Shown here piece by piece: positions 13,001 through 25,929 of a stretch of DNA of 64,000 nucleotides. A program made the position numbers and the translations under genes. Source of the stretch: Polytrichum commune (Eukaryota > Streptophyta > Polytrichopsida > Polytrichales > Polytrichaceae); assembly GCA_950295325.1 (NCBI GenBank), contig OX485806.1, forward strand, positions 14,696,001-14,760,000. Reading direction: 5' to 3'. The notes under the pieces were generated by a model. The model was not told the origin of the DNA and did not search any database. It saw only the letters and a program-made list of their open reading frames with translations. Numbering within the stretch: the stretch's first letter is position 1; each line of letters opens with the position of its first letter.

Positions 13001-13890
13001 ACACTACATACACACTGTATAAATCATAAAACATACATGCTTTTATTACATATATGATTCACTTTCACTTTCCAACGAGAAAGTCATTGAACATTTTTTT
13101 CATTCATAAGATATAACTCATAATAATATGACCCTAAAACACAAGTCATTTGGAAGAAATAACGTAAATTGGATGAAACTAGCACATGTATTGTCTATTT
13201 TCCTTTGCACGTTAGGGTTCCCTTTTGTACATCTATCTATAATTCAATTTCTTAATAGCCGTTTAAATGTATGCACTAGAGGGGGGGGGGGGGGGGAACC
13301 CTCAAATAACATCCCTTCCTACACTCATGTTGGTTAGTATGTGGAGTGAAGAGTCCAACCCCCGGGCCTCAATGCTTGGCTTGTGACACCCTGCCACTAC
13401 CATCGAATGATGGCTCAAGCTTTTTTGGAGCAAGCTACTACATGTTCAGTGTGGAAGGACCAACCACCATTGCTGAAGCCGATGGTCTGCATGTTGAACC
13501 TATGTCCACCACTGAAGGAAGCACAACTGTTGTTGTTGTAGTGGGATCTCCTACACAACCCATCATGCTTAGCTCCTCATCTTAGGTGGCTCACTTTGTG
13601 GGGGATGGGGGGGGGGTAGCTTGCAAGTGGTGACCGAATTTGCAAGCAGTCAGAGGAGGGTGAGGAGGGTGTTGATTTGGAGCCCTCACCCAAAAACACA
13701 AAGAAAAACTATGACATAACAAGAAAGTTTCAACAAGAATGGGCATGCAAGCTCCCTTGAGCTGAGGGCATACTCATGTGTTAGGTTGAATTTCACATGC
13801 TTACATGCACTATCCGTTCAACCATTGAAAGCAAATATAAGATAATGCAACCGAAATGGGATACATTAATTAAAGGAGGAAGGCTACATG
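10043..13890. other. intergenic region upstream of the SERK-like gene
   Basis: The part next to 10042 should hold the 5' UTR and promoter of the minus-strand SERK-like gene. I saw no convincing TATA box. There is a (TA)n microsatellite at 10533-10559, a 375-bp duplicated block (listed separately) and a 16-base G run at 13281-13296. ORFs in 12.1-13.6 kb have no recognisable domain. Confidence 0.5.
11167..11930. repeat. two tandem copies of a ~375-bp block
   Basis: GCCTCAAAGTTTCTACAAAC at 11167 recurs as GCCTCAAAGTGTCTACAAAC at 11542, and similarity continues over the whole 375 bp (for example the AATTGTATGATCAATCTCTC segment) to about 11930. The copies are roughly 90 percent alike. No coding function was recognised. 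Confidence 0.8.
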
Positions 13891-13894
13891 CAAC

Positions 13895-14870
13895 ATGCCC
13901 AAGCACAAAGTTAGGAAGAAAGAATGCTTTATTTTAAGAAATGCCAAGCATAAGAAGAATCTTGCAACAATTATTGCTAGATCCTTAGACACAATTTTGC
14001 AGCATGTTGTCTACTCTAACAGACTCAAGCACCAAAAGAAGAGGGTGCAATTTGCTACCCTATTTTGGATCCTCTCTCATGAGAGGCCTATGGTGGACTA
14101 TGAGAATAGAGTGGCCTTGTATTCCTTTTTGGATGTCCCTAACAACCCCAAAATGCACTAATGTGATAGCTTTGGGTGAGTATTGAGCGAGTCCACGCAC
14201 ACTTAGGTGAAGGATGCAATTTGCAAGAAAACGTCAAGTGCACTAACTTGTGATGAGGCCATTACAATCAACAATGTATCATGGACACTTGTACTTGCTT
14301 TATGTTGTAGAGAACAAGGTGCACAACTCATAGTTAATCTCTTTGAAAAATTTGATGAAAGGTTTCACCTTTGATAATATGACCTTGGTTATTAAGGAGG
14401 CCCTTATGTTTGACCATGGCAAACTTAATAGAATGGGAGTCGCCTAGAAGCTTATGTGCTTCGGTGCAAAAGGTGTTTAAAACCCTTCAAGGTTTGAAAA
14501 ATGAAGTAATTTTTCAAATAAAAATGAACTATGTTCCATTCGTCACAAGTGCGCATTACATGTTGCGTCTTGGCGTGTTCTCACAAAAATGAGGTCTAGG
14601 TGATATCAAAAAAATTTCTTTTTCGAGAGGCACCTAGATGAGTAGTTATGCAAATTGATGACCTTATATGATTGCAATGACTTTTAAAATATTTTAACAT
14701 AAAGGGTTTCAAAAAGAAAATTGAGATATGGTGTAGAGAAATGGCTTGTGAATCCGCTTTGGAAGGCTAATACAACACATATGTCATATACAATAAATTA
14801 ATACATGCATTCAAACTTTCCAAAGTATTCAAAATAGATGCAATTACTCAAGTGCAAATTCATACAAGTA
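13895..14870 (+). pseudogene. decayed hAT-like transposase / domesticated-transposase fragment
   Basis: Three-frame reading gives broken pieces in order: a basic N-terminal segment, a QFATLFWILSHERPMVDYE-like segment ending in NNPKMH, then a CDEAITINNVSW segment, and further on FQIKMNYVPFVTSAH. In hAT-type proteins similar blocks precede and include the first catalytic region, but I am judging by pattern, not alignment. Several frameshifts and stops separate the pieces, so it is not functional. It has no clear terminal repeats. Confidence 0.45.
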
Positions 14871-14879
14871 AAAAATGTC

Positions 14880-15927
14880 CATGGCAACAAACTTGTTGAT
14901 GTCAATACATGAGAGCTTGGAAGGCCCTATTTGATCCCAAGTCAAATGTTTGTCTAAGCTCCCGTAGGGTCAAGAATATTTACCCTTGAACCTATTATTT
15001 TCAACGCAATAGAGTTATCCCTAACGTCCCTTAAAGAGGGACAAAACCATGGGTGATTCTTGTTCAAGAAAACTTTTTATTAAGAGTTTGTTAGTTCATT
15101 GTGTAGTGGAGCTTGTTTTTGAAAGTTGGGTGAAACTTTTGGGACCTTCTTTTTCCACATCTCAAACTTTGAGAAGATTTAAAGATCTAAATTAGGGTAT
15201 GTGAATGGGACCCACTCTCTCAAATTCCAAATCAGCCTATGCAAGGCTAACTTTGGCCCACCCATCCTAGTAGAACAAGTTTAAAAAACAGTTTTTAATA
15301 GTCCAACAACACTCTATACATACGATAATTTAAGCATTAAGAAAACTTGGATGATTTTGACTTAATTCTCATAAAATCAAAATTTGAGACTAAGCCCATG
15401 GTTTCATATGCTATGCTTTACAAATAACTCTAATACACATCTTTGATCCAAATCTTTACAAAATGAAACAAAAGCTTAACTCACTTCCTATTTACGAAGG
15501 CCCAAAACCTTGAGTCACCATGAGAATCTTCAACAAAGAGCCTTTTAAAGTCGCATGGAGGAGTGAAGGGTTATGAAGAGGGGAGGTGGTATCCAATGCC
15601 CATAGACCGCCATACGAGCACATGGGATCGGGCTTTTAAGTCTCCTCCACACCTAGTGCCAAGTCGTTGCCAATTAGCATTTAAAACTAAAGTGCACACA
15701 ACATGTGCAGAAAGCTTATTTTTTGGGGGAATATAATATGTATAAATGCATGTATGTTGCATATTATGATGAGAGAAAAGGATGAGAAATAACTTGTCAA
15801 ACTGAAAGTCAATGTGGAGTAAGTTATTGATGCTTCCATTTTTTTGATTTCATGAATCTCGTTGTCTTTTGGTAATCCACGAGCTTGATATGTTTATGAT
15901 CCACTAATCAAGGTTTTGAGGAAGTGT
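14880..15927. other. intergenic, no feature recognised
   Basis: AT-rich DNA without coding pattern or terminal repeats that I can support. The only longer ORF (minus, 15571-15762) has no domain. Confidence 0.4.
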
Positions 15928-15930
15928 TAA

Positions 15931-16429
15931 GGGCCACTTCACACACAAGCCAAGAGCCGTGATCATGAAATTGTGAGAGTCCAAAAGAAATTGTCCAAAG
16001 GCCGTCCCAAGACACCTCCAAAATCATGTAGTGTGGTCACGGATCCTCAAGTGAAGTGTGAAGTCATATGTGACCGGACCCTCAACCAAATGCTATTTCA
16101 ACAAATTTCTATTCATGTGGGTCCTCGCACATGATAAAATAGAATAAATCAACGGTTGTGAGCATTCGGAGTGCCGTGGTCTCCTGGTTTTGTGTTAGGC
16201 CTACCTCCAAGAGGTGGTTTTGAAAATAGTCCAAGTGGCCATGAAACATGATCCATTCAATGCCACATAGGAATCCATGTAGACATTACATCCATCTTGC
16301 ATTCGCATGCTCCGTTGGTCCCTCAGGTGTTGTGTGAAACGAACTTGGACCGGCTCCGCTTTTTCCACCAATGAGAGTGCTTTGAAGTGTAATGGTCACA
16401 AGCTCTCAGTCTCGTGTGTGAAGTGGCCC
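15931..16429. mobile_element. PIF/Harbinger-like MITE, 499 bp, TAA target duplication
   Basis: The ends are inverted (GGGCCACTTCACACACAAG at the left, with its inverse at the right) and TAA flanks both sides (15928-15930 and 16430-16432). A 3-bp TWA duplication and short inverted ends are typical of PIF/Harbinger MITEs. Rearranged relatives lie at 30332-30813 in the opposite orientation. There is no coding capacity. Confidence 0.85.
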
Positions 16430-16491
16430 TAAGTACCTTGATCTATCAATTCATTGGACATTGTGTAACATGACATAACATTATCATATCT

Positions 16492-16620
16492 ATAACAATG
16501 TTATGTGGGACTGACAGTTTCCACGAAATATTCCTTGGTATTTTCCACATTCAGTCCGAAATTGAGAAGGGTCAGGGAATATTTTGTGGGGTATCGTCAG
16601 TCCCACAAAACATTGTTATG
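16492..16620. mobile_element. foldback element, ~129 bp
   Basis: ATAACAATGTTATGTGGGAC at the left pairs with the right end (GTCCCACAAAACATTGTTAT), and the arms continue through GACTGAC and GGAATATT motifs, so most of the unit folds into one hairpin. It is non-coding and the target duplication was not resolved. Confidence 0.7.
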
Positions 16621-17706
16621 GATTAGACTAGGTACAAAAAATTTAATTGGTGTCATTGACCAATAACGATCAAGAAAATAACTGTACAAAGGCTTACAAA
16701 GAAAAATGTGCTATGTGATAAACATTCAAAGAAAAACAAAGACTAGGTAACCCTAGTTGTGGCTAGACTTAGAGATAGTATTTGCACATCCTTAGAGATG
16801 GGGAAGGTGTCAAAAGGTATATGCAACAATGAATACCTATGAAGATTCCCTTTGAAGGTTTAATTACTTCACTTAAACTACGGCTTTGCAACTCACACTT
16901 TTCAAACATCGATTTCCATGCAACTCCACTATGGAGGGTCGTTACAATTAAACCCCCTCTCTTGCTACCTTATTCCTATTTTATATTTCTTGTGACAACA
17001 ATTTTACATTATGGATCTATAAAAACAAGATTAGTAAATTAAACCTATGCATCCACACCCATCCATACATTAGCATTAGATTTGACACGGTAGGTGATAT
17101 GGTATAAAAATAGGGGAATGATAGCCCTAGTGGCATATTATGAACAAACAATGTACTAACATTGCACTTGGATCACCTTCACTCATTAGTGCAAAAGTCA
17201 ACATTAGTGTAAACTTTGTATTTAACATGTTGTTAATGCTCGTAAACATGGAGATTTGGAAGATTTGATAGGTGATGCTAGTGACAACATGATATTAGAT
17301 TGGCATACACCACAAATTTCAAACACTAAATCATCTTGCTAAAATGGTCTACTAATCATATGAAATCATTATTGTCAATCAATGTCATCATAATGATATT
17401 CTTTTTATATTCTCATCTACTAGTGTCAAATGATAGGTATATTTAGAAAGAGAAATATACATTGAAGACTTTCACTTTTGCCTTAGATTTGTGGACACCC
17501 AAAGGTAGACATAAAGGGAGATACTTCCAAGAGCTCTTCTACATGATGAGCCTTGGGGAGTTTGTGATAATGTGATAAACTCTATATGCATTAAAATCCT
17601 ACAGCAAATAGGACCATTGGAATGAAATGAAATGAAATTGATTTTAAAGTCCGGAAAGCTAAAAGGCTAATAGGACTGAGAGTACATCACGGTGGTTTCA
17701 AATCAG

Positions 17707-18075
17707 CTACACTAAATATGATATTTAGTGTCACCAATTCTAATTGTCTTGCTTAATACTAATTGTAAACAGTGGTACAATGTCACCAACACTAAATGTT
17801 AACCCAACATTATTTGTCATTTCTCGTAAAATTTTGGGGGGATTATAGATTTACAGTGTTGCAATTACTATCACTTACCAAGTGTTTTTTTCATCCAAAT
17901 TTCAATCATCCATGACAATATTTCATCACAAGTTGTTGACAAGAGAAGGTAGGGTAATGGATGAACTTATTCATCATCCATGACAAATATAAACTTATTC
18001 ATAAGAAGTGTCATCCAAAAAGTTATCATAGTGACATTAAATACCATATGACACTAAATATCATATTGAGTGTAG
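17707..18075. mobile_element. MITE with CTACACTAAATATGATATTT inverted ends
   Basis: The left end CTACACTAAATATGATATTT and the inverse of the right end (CTACACTCAATATGATATTT) match at 19 of 20 positions and continue through TAGTGTCA. It is about 369 bp with no ORF. No clear target duplication was found, so the superfamily is unknown. Confidence 0.7.
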
Positions 18076-18739
18076 TTCCCTAATGTGGCAATGTGCAACA
18101 ACCTTTGTGAGGTAGAGGCTAATGTCAACTTGATAGTTCAATTGAAAGAAATACTTGAGTACATTCTCAAATAGTGTTGGAGACTTATCTCAAATAAGGT
18201 TATATAAGGGACACCCCAATACAAAGTGTGTCTCATTTTCAACTAAGTTGTAAAAGCAAAAGTGTGATAATATATTATCTCTAGATAAGGATAATAATCA
18301 TCATCCAAATTCAATGGCCAATCTACGATTCAAGGTGCAGTAAGCAACAACGATCTTGCGGTGTGTTGGGTCATTAGTGTGACCTTTTGAATAGAGTAAC
18401 TTCTTATGTTGACTTGCAGTTGCAAGTTACTAAGATATTTATGAAATGTTAGAGAAATTAATGTTAGTCACACTAATGACCCTAATTAGTGTAGTGAATT
18501 GCTGATTCTAAATTAGTGGAGAATGTGGAGGTTACCCACCGTTATTTTCAAGGTTCTTCTGATTGTTATGCACTAATTTAGGTGACTACCATTGGAAGCA
18601 TTTATGTGCAAAAAATATTTGCAAACTGTGGCTTGTTCATGCATCCCTTGAGAACACTTGTCTTGCATGACTAAACACGAGGATCATGTTTAGTAATGTT
18701 CATGAATCCTCTTTCTCCACTTAATTTGATGCCCAAGGG

Positions 18740-19110
18740 GAAAATTATCTAGAATAACAACAAATTCAAAAGAGAAGCAATGGTCTTGTAGCCCATAAAG
18801 CCATTGTTGTGAACAATGTCAGTGCTTAAAATGCTATGGGAATTGCAGCTCCTTATCATTGGTTCTCTTCCAACTATATGGTTTTATGATCTAAGACAAA
18901 TAGTAGATTCCCAACCCATATTCATAGATTTCAAACCCGTTTATAATTTTATTATTAAAATCAAAAACAAAAACTAGTATAAAGGAACCGCAATTCTTGT
19001 TAGTAATGAAAACTAGTGATATTGAAAGCCCTACCAATCTTGCATGTTTGAAGATTGCTCCTAAAAGTGAGGAGATTTATTCAAGTGTCACAAGTGAGAA
19101 AACGAATATT
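18740..19110. repeat. diverged direct repeat X, copy left of the copia element
   Basis: The segment containing GCATGTTTGAAGATTGCTCC and AAGTGAGGAGATTTATTCAA is repeated, about 75 percent alike, at 25930-26160 immediately right of the copia element. The two copies are in the same orientation and flank the element outside its LTRs, so they are too long and too old to be its target duplication. Confidence 0.6.
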
Positions 19111-19200
19111 CATATTCAACCTGAGATTCTAGATAGAAGTCAATTACCTCATCTATTAGGGTTTATTGTTCAATTGAGAACACCTTCATCTTCGTTGCAC

Positions 19201-20596
19201 CTCGGGGGGTGCACTGTACTAAACATGTACGAGTATACGTGAGTGCACATGAGGGGTATTGATTTGGACCTTGCCGTATTACGTATACATATGGTATACA
19301 TGTGATAATTTATAGTTACGTACATATATGGAAGGCCTTTAAAAAGTATACAATAATTGTACTTGTATGGTAGTGTTACTATACTACATATCATAAGTTT
19401 TCATATTGGATGAAATTAGGATTAACTAGGATTAACGATTTTTGTTAGCAACCTTATAGGGTAGTATGAACCATGTACAAGGTATCAAGGTAATATCGGG
19501 GAAAGAGGCAATATTAGGGTTCTGAAATGATTTATTCAGCTCAAAGTAATAAGGTCCCTTTTCCCCTCCCATCCCTAGGTTTTTGTTTTCTCTTTTTGTC
19601 GGGCGCTGAAGGTTTTTGTTTTCTCTTCTCGCATAGCCTGCTTCTTTTGCCGACAACTACTTTACTTTTCCTTGTTTCACTTGTTGCTTCCAACGCTTCT
19701 CAGCAACCCTGCGGTTACTGATGCCGTGGGAATCACCGAAAGTCCTGACATTGTCATGGCCTCGTTCTAAAATTCCCTCTCTATCAAATGCAAAGTTAGT
19801 TGTGGCTTATGTAATGGTAGGGGAGTCTAGAATTTTTAAAAGTACACTTGTTAGTCAATTAAATGGCAATCCTTCTTTATGTAAAGATCGGTTGACTCGA
19901 ATTAGAGTTGGCATGTTATATATGAAGCCTAAACTCCTAAGTGTTGGAAACCATGACACTTTGTTAAAGCCTGGTTGTGACTATGTTGTGTGTTTTTTGA
20001 ACACACCTGAAGCTAAAACTGTGAAAAAACAAGGTAGGCCAAAAAAATCTACTCGAGTTAAGGTTTGGTTTGTTGGGAGAGTTTATAGGATGCGGAGGAA
20101 GTTTGGTAATCGTGGGGTGGAGTATAGGGATCCAATTGACTTGATGGACCGTCCATCAAACGTGGAGATTGGTTTATGTTGGTATCAAAAAGGGGCTAAC
20201 AACAAGTGGACATATGATCTTACTGATCATTTGATGGTAGACTTAGAGACAATAATTGCATTGGCTATAATGACATATATTGGTGAATCAAATGTTTATG
20301 AGTTACATCGGGGAGATGAAAAAGTTTTCAACGACTTTGCTTATGAAAGTTAGGATATTTTGTTATTCATATTATAGGGGTTGATTATTGTTCAAAAATA
20401 TATTTGTATACTTATGTTAATGACTATATATGAATGGATGTTTTTTTGTGTATACATATTGTTACTTGTATATTTATTGCTGCAATTGTATGTGTATTAC
20501 TTCATTTCACAAAAAATAACTTGTATATAGGGGGTTTTTAGAGTATGCATTGAACGCACGTGATTCTAGGTTTTAATGAAAGGTGCACCCCCCGAG
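19201..20596 (+). mobile_element. 1.4-kb DNA element with 14-bp inverted ends and 8-bp target duplication
   Basis: Both ends are CTCGGGGGGTGCAC in inverted orientation (perfect 14 bp), and CGTTGCAC is duplicated on either side (19193-19200 and 20597-20604). It interrupts the copia 5' LTR, whose two halves join cleanly when it is removed. An 8-bp duplication fits hAT-type or some Mutator-type elements, but no transposase is encoded. Inside are a pyrimidine-rich leader and one 210-codon ORF, so it is probably a non-autonomous element carrying a captured or cargo gene. Confidence 0.85.
19721..20353 (+). CDS. uncharacterised 210-aa protein inside the 8-bp-TSD element
   Basis: An intact ORF from ATG 19721 to TAG 20353. 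I do not recognise the family. Around residue 105 there is a KKQGRPKKS segment resembling an AT-hook core, followed by VKVWFVGRVYRMRRKFGNRG and a DPIDLMDRPS stretch, then an acidic C-terminus. No transposase triad, signal peptide or membrane segment is visible. The leader before the ATG is pyrimidine-rich, as in plant 5' UTRs. The long open frame in a decayed neighbourhood suggests either recent arrival or selection. DNA binding is a guess from the basic GRPKK motif only. Confidence 0.55.
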   Translation: MPWESPKVLTLSWPRSKIPSLSNAKLVVAYVMVGESRIFKSTLVSQLNGNPSLCKDRLTRIRVGMLYMKPKLLSVGNHDTLLKPGCDYVVCFLNTPEAKTVKKQGRPKKSTRVKVWFVGRVYRMRRKFGNRGVEYRDPIDLMDRPSNVEIGLCWYQKGANNKWTYDLTDHLMVDLETIIALAIMTYIGESNVYELHRGDEKVFNDFAYES

Positions 20597-20754
20597 CGTT
20601 GCACTCTTAGTCAATATATTTGTGAACTCAGTTTGCTACGTTTCTTGAATTGAGTAGTTCCAAGCAATATATTTGCTTAGGTTAGTTAGTTCCAAACACT
20701 GTAGTATATGTTATTCCTTTGTCTATAGCATGAATGTATCAAAGCAATTCAACA

Positions 20755-20768
20755 TGGTATCAAAGCAA
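20755..20768 (+). promoter_or_regulatory. copia primer binding site
   Basis: TGGTATCAAAGCA directly follows the 5' LTR and matches the 3' end complement of plant initiator Met-tRNA, apart from one or two changes. Confidence 0.75.
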
Positions 20769-21082
20769 TTTTCCAAGGACCACAAGGGATTAGCATCTCT
20801 TTAATTATCGCCTCGCTCACATTGTAGATCGCATCAACTCAAGATGACTAACCAAGCCACTACACATCTTGTACTAGATCGATAAGTATATCGATAGTGG
20901 ACTCTCTGGCACCACTAGAGCACCAAGCGGATGCACTGAGGTGAAGGTCAACAAGCACATAGAATGCTAGATCCCAGAGGCATGGCATACCATTTTAACA
21001 GTGCACACAACTACGCATGCAATGTGAGCCTATCGCATGAAGCATGTGATGCAAAGAAAATGGCTTGTTTTGATATTGCACA

Positions 21083-24000
21083 TTGCACAACACCTTCACA
21101 CACTATTTCCAGATCCGAGTGCATAAGGAGGGAAAATGCACTTGCAACCAGCCATCAACAACAATGCCAACAACATTGCCCTACGAGTGCTTAAAAAGTA
21201 CACAAAACCTTACAACTCTTGGACAAAGATCAAGAACCGATATATATGAGGTTGGCAATGGGCCCCAAACCGTAGGTCTTATGAATGATTTGATTTTCAA
21301 GCACAAATATGATAATGTATCAATGGACACATACTTCACAAAAGTAAAAGAAGTTATAGATTCGCTAGAAGAGGTTGCCGTGGAAATTCTTAAACTTCTC
21401 GTTGTTTACATGATAATTCAAAATCATCTTGACGAGTATGAGATCATTAAGAGGATTATTCTAGATTCAAACGTTCTCCCATACTACGAGACACTAAAAT
21501 CACAGTTCATTGCAACTGAAATCTCAATGACCCTCGGGCAACAACCATGCCAAATAAAAAATACAAGTGAGGCATTGGTAGTCTAGAGGAACGCATTTTG
21601 AGGATTTGGACCTTACCAGTCACCAATACCCGCAACCATGGCGGTACCAATAGCTCAGAGTGCAGTCATGATGCCCCAATCACACACCATAGTAGTATCA
21701 CGCTCCAAGAGCCAAGAATCAACACAAGCAAGTGTACCAACTGCCAATGCCAATGGCACCAACCCAACACTCCAACTTCGAGTCAAGTGGGGGGAGCTAT
21801 AATGAACCAGCTCCACCATATCAATCACAATTCAAGTCACAAGGCCTTCAAAATCCAAGAATTGGAGTGTGATGTAACTATTGAGGAGAAGAAAGGCACC
21901 TAGAACATGAATGTGAACCCCATGCTCACATTGATTGAGTTAAAATATTGGTAATATGGGCTAATAGAGAAAAAAACATGGAGATTCAATGGGCAAGTGC
22001 ACCAACTAGAAATTGACCCTCATCAAGGCGACCAAGTGGATTTAGGATCACCACCACAAGAAGAAGGTATAGATGCATATAATGTAGTAAATGCCTATTT
22101 TCCATAACTCGCAGTGAATATCGTGGAGCAAGAGAACCCTTAGCTATCATAAAACCTTGACTCTGGTGCGACTAATCACATAGCATGCATTAAGGCGGTA
22201 TTCTCATTGCTCCACCCTACACATGGTCACAAAATCCGATCATTTGGGGGCTAGGTGCACTCAATGACTGAAATCGGTAATGTATCCATGAAAATCGTTT
22301 CAGGAGAAGTAAAGACAATACAAGATGTTTGTTTTTGCATGGCATTGTCAAAAACTTGATTTTGGTAGGATACAAAGCTGACAAAAATTTGAACTTAGAA
22401 TTCGTATATGAAGGATGCTACGTTTGGAATAGAAATGATGGTAGGCTTTTAGTTGTTGCTCCACGAGATGCCATGAATGCGCTATACACGCTCAAATCAA
22501 AGATCACCATGGCCAACTCCTCAAAATTGGCACACACATCATAACTTGCTCTCTGGAGACAAATCTCTGTGCATTGAAGCTGAGATCTAAGTCCCACCTC
22601 TAGCATGCCAAATTAAGGAATATTCCCAACACAATCTCATACAAAAACCAGTAGCATTCTAGAGCTTGCACAATACGACATGTGCAGCCCTTTAGGAAAA
22701 AATACCTAGGAGGAGTTCTTTACCACATTACATTTATTAATGATTTCTCTAGGAGAACCTGGATCTAATTGATGAAAAAGACAAAAGATTCCCTAACATA
22801 TTTAAAAAAATTCGAAGCGGAAGTTAAGATGGCAACAAACCAATGAGTGCGAGATTTGGGCATGGAAAATTTTGGACACCAATTCAACAACTTCTACGTA
22901 GCTCACAGGATCTACCGGTACTTCATTCAACCGCTCAACCTCACTAGAACGACCTGAATTTGCATTCCACCAAGTCCAATCCAAGGAAGATTCCAATCGA
23001 ATTATTTTTCGGTAAGAAACCTGACATCTCTCATCTACGTGTTTTTGGATCCACCGCTTATGTCCATGTTCCTTCTACAAAACGCTCAGAATTAGACACA
23101 CACACATCAATGCGTATTGAGGAGTTACGATGAGCATGTGAAAGGCTACAGGTACTACAATCCCGCCAAGCGCCAAGTAATCATCTCTGGCGACGTCCAA
23201 ATCGTGGAAACCAATGTGACACCTCTGGCACCCGCACACTCAAACTCCCAATCGAATCAAGTTGACAGCTCCTCGGAATTTGCACTCCTCTGGAGCATCA
23301 GCTTCACCAAACTTCTCAAACTGGCACCAATTCAGCCTGGGAATCCTCTTTCCCCTACACAGGCTTCGATGAGCCCACCAACCACATGGAATTCCGATAT
23401 GGAAGAATCCCATGAATTTGAATCAACTGTCCCCTTATCTCCTAACATACCCTTCCAACTGCCAATTCCCTCCACATCACCCCAACGTCAACCCATCGTC
23501 ACATACCAACGCCGCTCGACAAATCCACCCCCTACTGACCAGACGGCCTCTCCTGAGCCCACTGTCAACAGCGACCTTCGTCGCTCTCACCGCACTCGCC
23601 AATTCAACGTCCGGTTGCACGACTTCGTTACATCGGCATAACTCTTTGTGGGTATTATGGAAGGCAGTGAAAATCTCACTTTGACGGAGGCAATCAACAC
23701 TTCCATTGGCGTCGAGGAATGCGTGAAGAGCATGAATCCATATTGCAAAACAAAACCTAGTCACTTGTTGACTTTCCCTATGGGAACAAGCCCATCACAA
23801 CTCGTTGGATATTTAAGGTCAAACCTAGCCTCAACAACTGATCTGTTCGATATAAAGCTCGGTTGGTAGCACGCGGCTTCCAGCAACGTCATGGCATCGA
23901 TTTCGAAGAAACGTTTTCCCTTGTCGTGAGATGGGCAACAGTTCGGATTGTCATCGCTATTGCCACTCACAACAATTGGCAAATTCATCAAAAGGATGTC

Positions 24001-25180
24001 CAAACAGCGTTCCTAAACGGCTACCTGACTGTTGCAGTCTACCTCAAACAACCTGAAGGTTTTGTACAATCTGGCCGTGAACACCAGGTTTGTAAACTTC
24101 ATCGCTTCATCTCACCCTTTACGGGCTTTAGCAAAGTCCTGGGCATGGTGCTCCCGGGTTGACAACTATCTTCGCGACCAAGGATTGAGCAAATCAACAG
24201 CCGACCCAAATGTGTATTATCAACACACACCACAAGGTACAGTCATATTGATACTATACGTGGACGACCTCCTGCTCACAGTAACCAACATGACCATGAT
24301 CAACAGCTTAAAAGCCGTCTTACGCAAAGAATTTCGCATGACCGATCTTGGCTATATCCGCAAATTCCTGGGAGTGGATTTCGCACGCACATCACAAGGG
24401 ATGCTCCTGCACCAGACTCAATATGCTCACCAAATTCTTTAGGAAGTCCGTATGGAAGAGTCTCATCCGACCTATATCCTCATGCAAGAAGGTTTACAAC
24501 TGAAAAACGAAGACGAATACACCACCATGCGATCCAAACCACTACCGCGCCCTAGCGGGACAAACTGCACTGGCTCACGAAAACAACATTCGACATTGCA
24601 CTAGCCGTGGGAGTCTGTACGTAGTTGTTGCACAAATTCCCCTCAGGAGGCCCACCTCCAGGCAGCCCAAGGCATTCTCCGCTATGTGAATCGTTCTATT
24701 CTTCTCTCAGCCTCTTCTACATAGTGGGGGAAGCAAGTCAGCTCACGGGCTACTCAGACGCCGACTATGCCCTAATGATCAGATTTCTACATCAGCTCGC
24801 ATCTTCCTGTTTGGCAGCACTCCCATCTCGTGGAGATCTTGAAAGCAATCCTCCACAAGCCACTCATCTTGTGAAGCTAAATACCGCTTTCTGCAAGCTG
24901 CACGTGAGAGGCGATTTGGATTCAAAGGTTAGTTGAAGAGCTGCTCAATAAAAGTACAAATCCAACCGTCCTTCATTGCGGCAACCAAAATGCCATAAAG
25001 ATTAAAACAATGCAGTTTTCCATAAGACTAGACACTTTGAGACAGATTGGCATTTTATTAGACAAATAGTCGAATCCAGGGAAATTATGGTTGAGTACAT
25101 TCACACAACCGAACAGCTTGCCGATATGTTAACCAAACCATTGGGAAATGCCAAATTCGAGAAGGCCAGAGATAGCTCAG
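21083..25180 (+). pseudogene. copia gag-pol remnant
   Basis: A Gag-like stretch lies at about 21230-21585 (it includes MNDLIFKHKYDNVSMDTYF). A protease motif LDSGATNHI follows near 22150. Integrase pieces lie at 22700-23200 (an INDFSRRTW segment). RT lies at 23860-24440 with QKDVQTAFLNG and the catalytic YVDD. RNase H remnants run to an LADMLTKPLG motif near 25130. Stops and frameshifts separate nearly every block, so no functional polyprotein can be made. Confidence 0.8.
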
Positions 25181-25679
25181 CTACTCGCAGCTTAGAAAGT
25201 GTTGAGAACCCTACCGTTGTTTCATAAACCACTATGCCTTCTCTAGGGAACGAAAACTGTGATGGATAGCTCCCCAGAAACCAGTCACCCGTTTCTCACA
25301 CTTGCTCCATGACAGAACAGACTCCCGGGATCTTTCCTATTCGTACTGGATAGAAACGACCCTCATTTACCTCTCTCAATGGGCGATCATCCTGCCCAAA
25401 CGTGTTTTACTAAATCTGCCAACGAAATTGTGCCATGCATCCTCGCTATAGGACGACTCCCAAGATCAACCTTTGCTATGTTCAGCTCATCATCAACGGG
25501 CTCAAAAGCCCTCTCTTCCACTCGAGCTATTAGCCAAGTGATCAAGTGGTGTACGAACATGAGCATCGACCACAAGAGGAACCACAGCAATCGCCAAGGC
25601 GATCCATTTCGGAAGCGCTGCAAGCTGTCAGCCATCGACCCTGGTTCTTTCTCTCAATGAAAGCCTCCATCAGGAGGGG

Positions 25680-25893
25680 TGTTAGAACTCAATGATCTCA
25701 TCTATCAGGGTTATTGTTCCGTTGAGAACACCTTCATCACTGCAGCACTCTTAGTCTATATATTAGTGAACTCAGTTTGCTTTGTTTCTTGAACTGAGTA
25801 GTTCCAAGCAGTGAGTCTGCTTAGGTTGAAGTTAGCATTTTATTATTCGTTCGTCCTTTGTCTGTACAAGTAATGTAGCATTTCACTTCAACA
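25680..25893 (+). repeat. copia 3' LTR
   Basis: Starts TGTTAGAACTC after the purine tract and ends TTCACTTCAACA. It matches the 5' LTR halves at 19131-19200 and 20597-20754 over TCATCTAT, GAGAACACCTTCATC and GAACTCAGTTTGCT motifs. Confidence 0.8.
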
Positions 25894-25929
25894 AATTTAT
25901 CGTGTCAGGAGAATTTATCGAGACATGTG

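Larger units (their letters stand above)
19131..25893 (+). mobile_element. Ty1/copia LTR retrotransposon, decayed, with nested insertion in 5' LTR
   Basis: The 5' LTR is 19131-20754, split by the 1,396-bp element at 19201-20596, so the real LTR length is about 228 bp. The 3' LTR is 25680-25893 (about 214 bp). A primer binding site complementary to initiator Met-tRNA (TGGTATCAAAGCA) starts at 20755, and a purine tract AGGAGGGG at 25672-25679 sits just before the 3' LTR. Internal remnants occur in the copia order Gag, protease, integrase, RT, RNase H. The LTRs differ at many positions and the coding frame is broken throughout, so it is an old insertion. I could not find a clean 5-bp target duplication. 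Confidence 0.85.
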
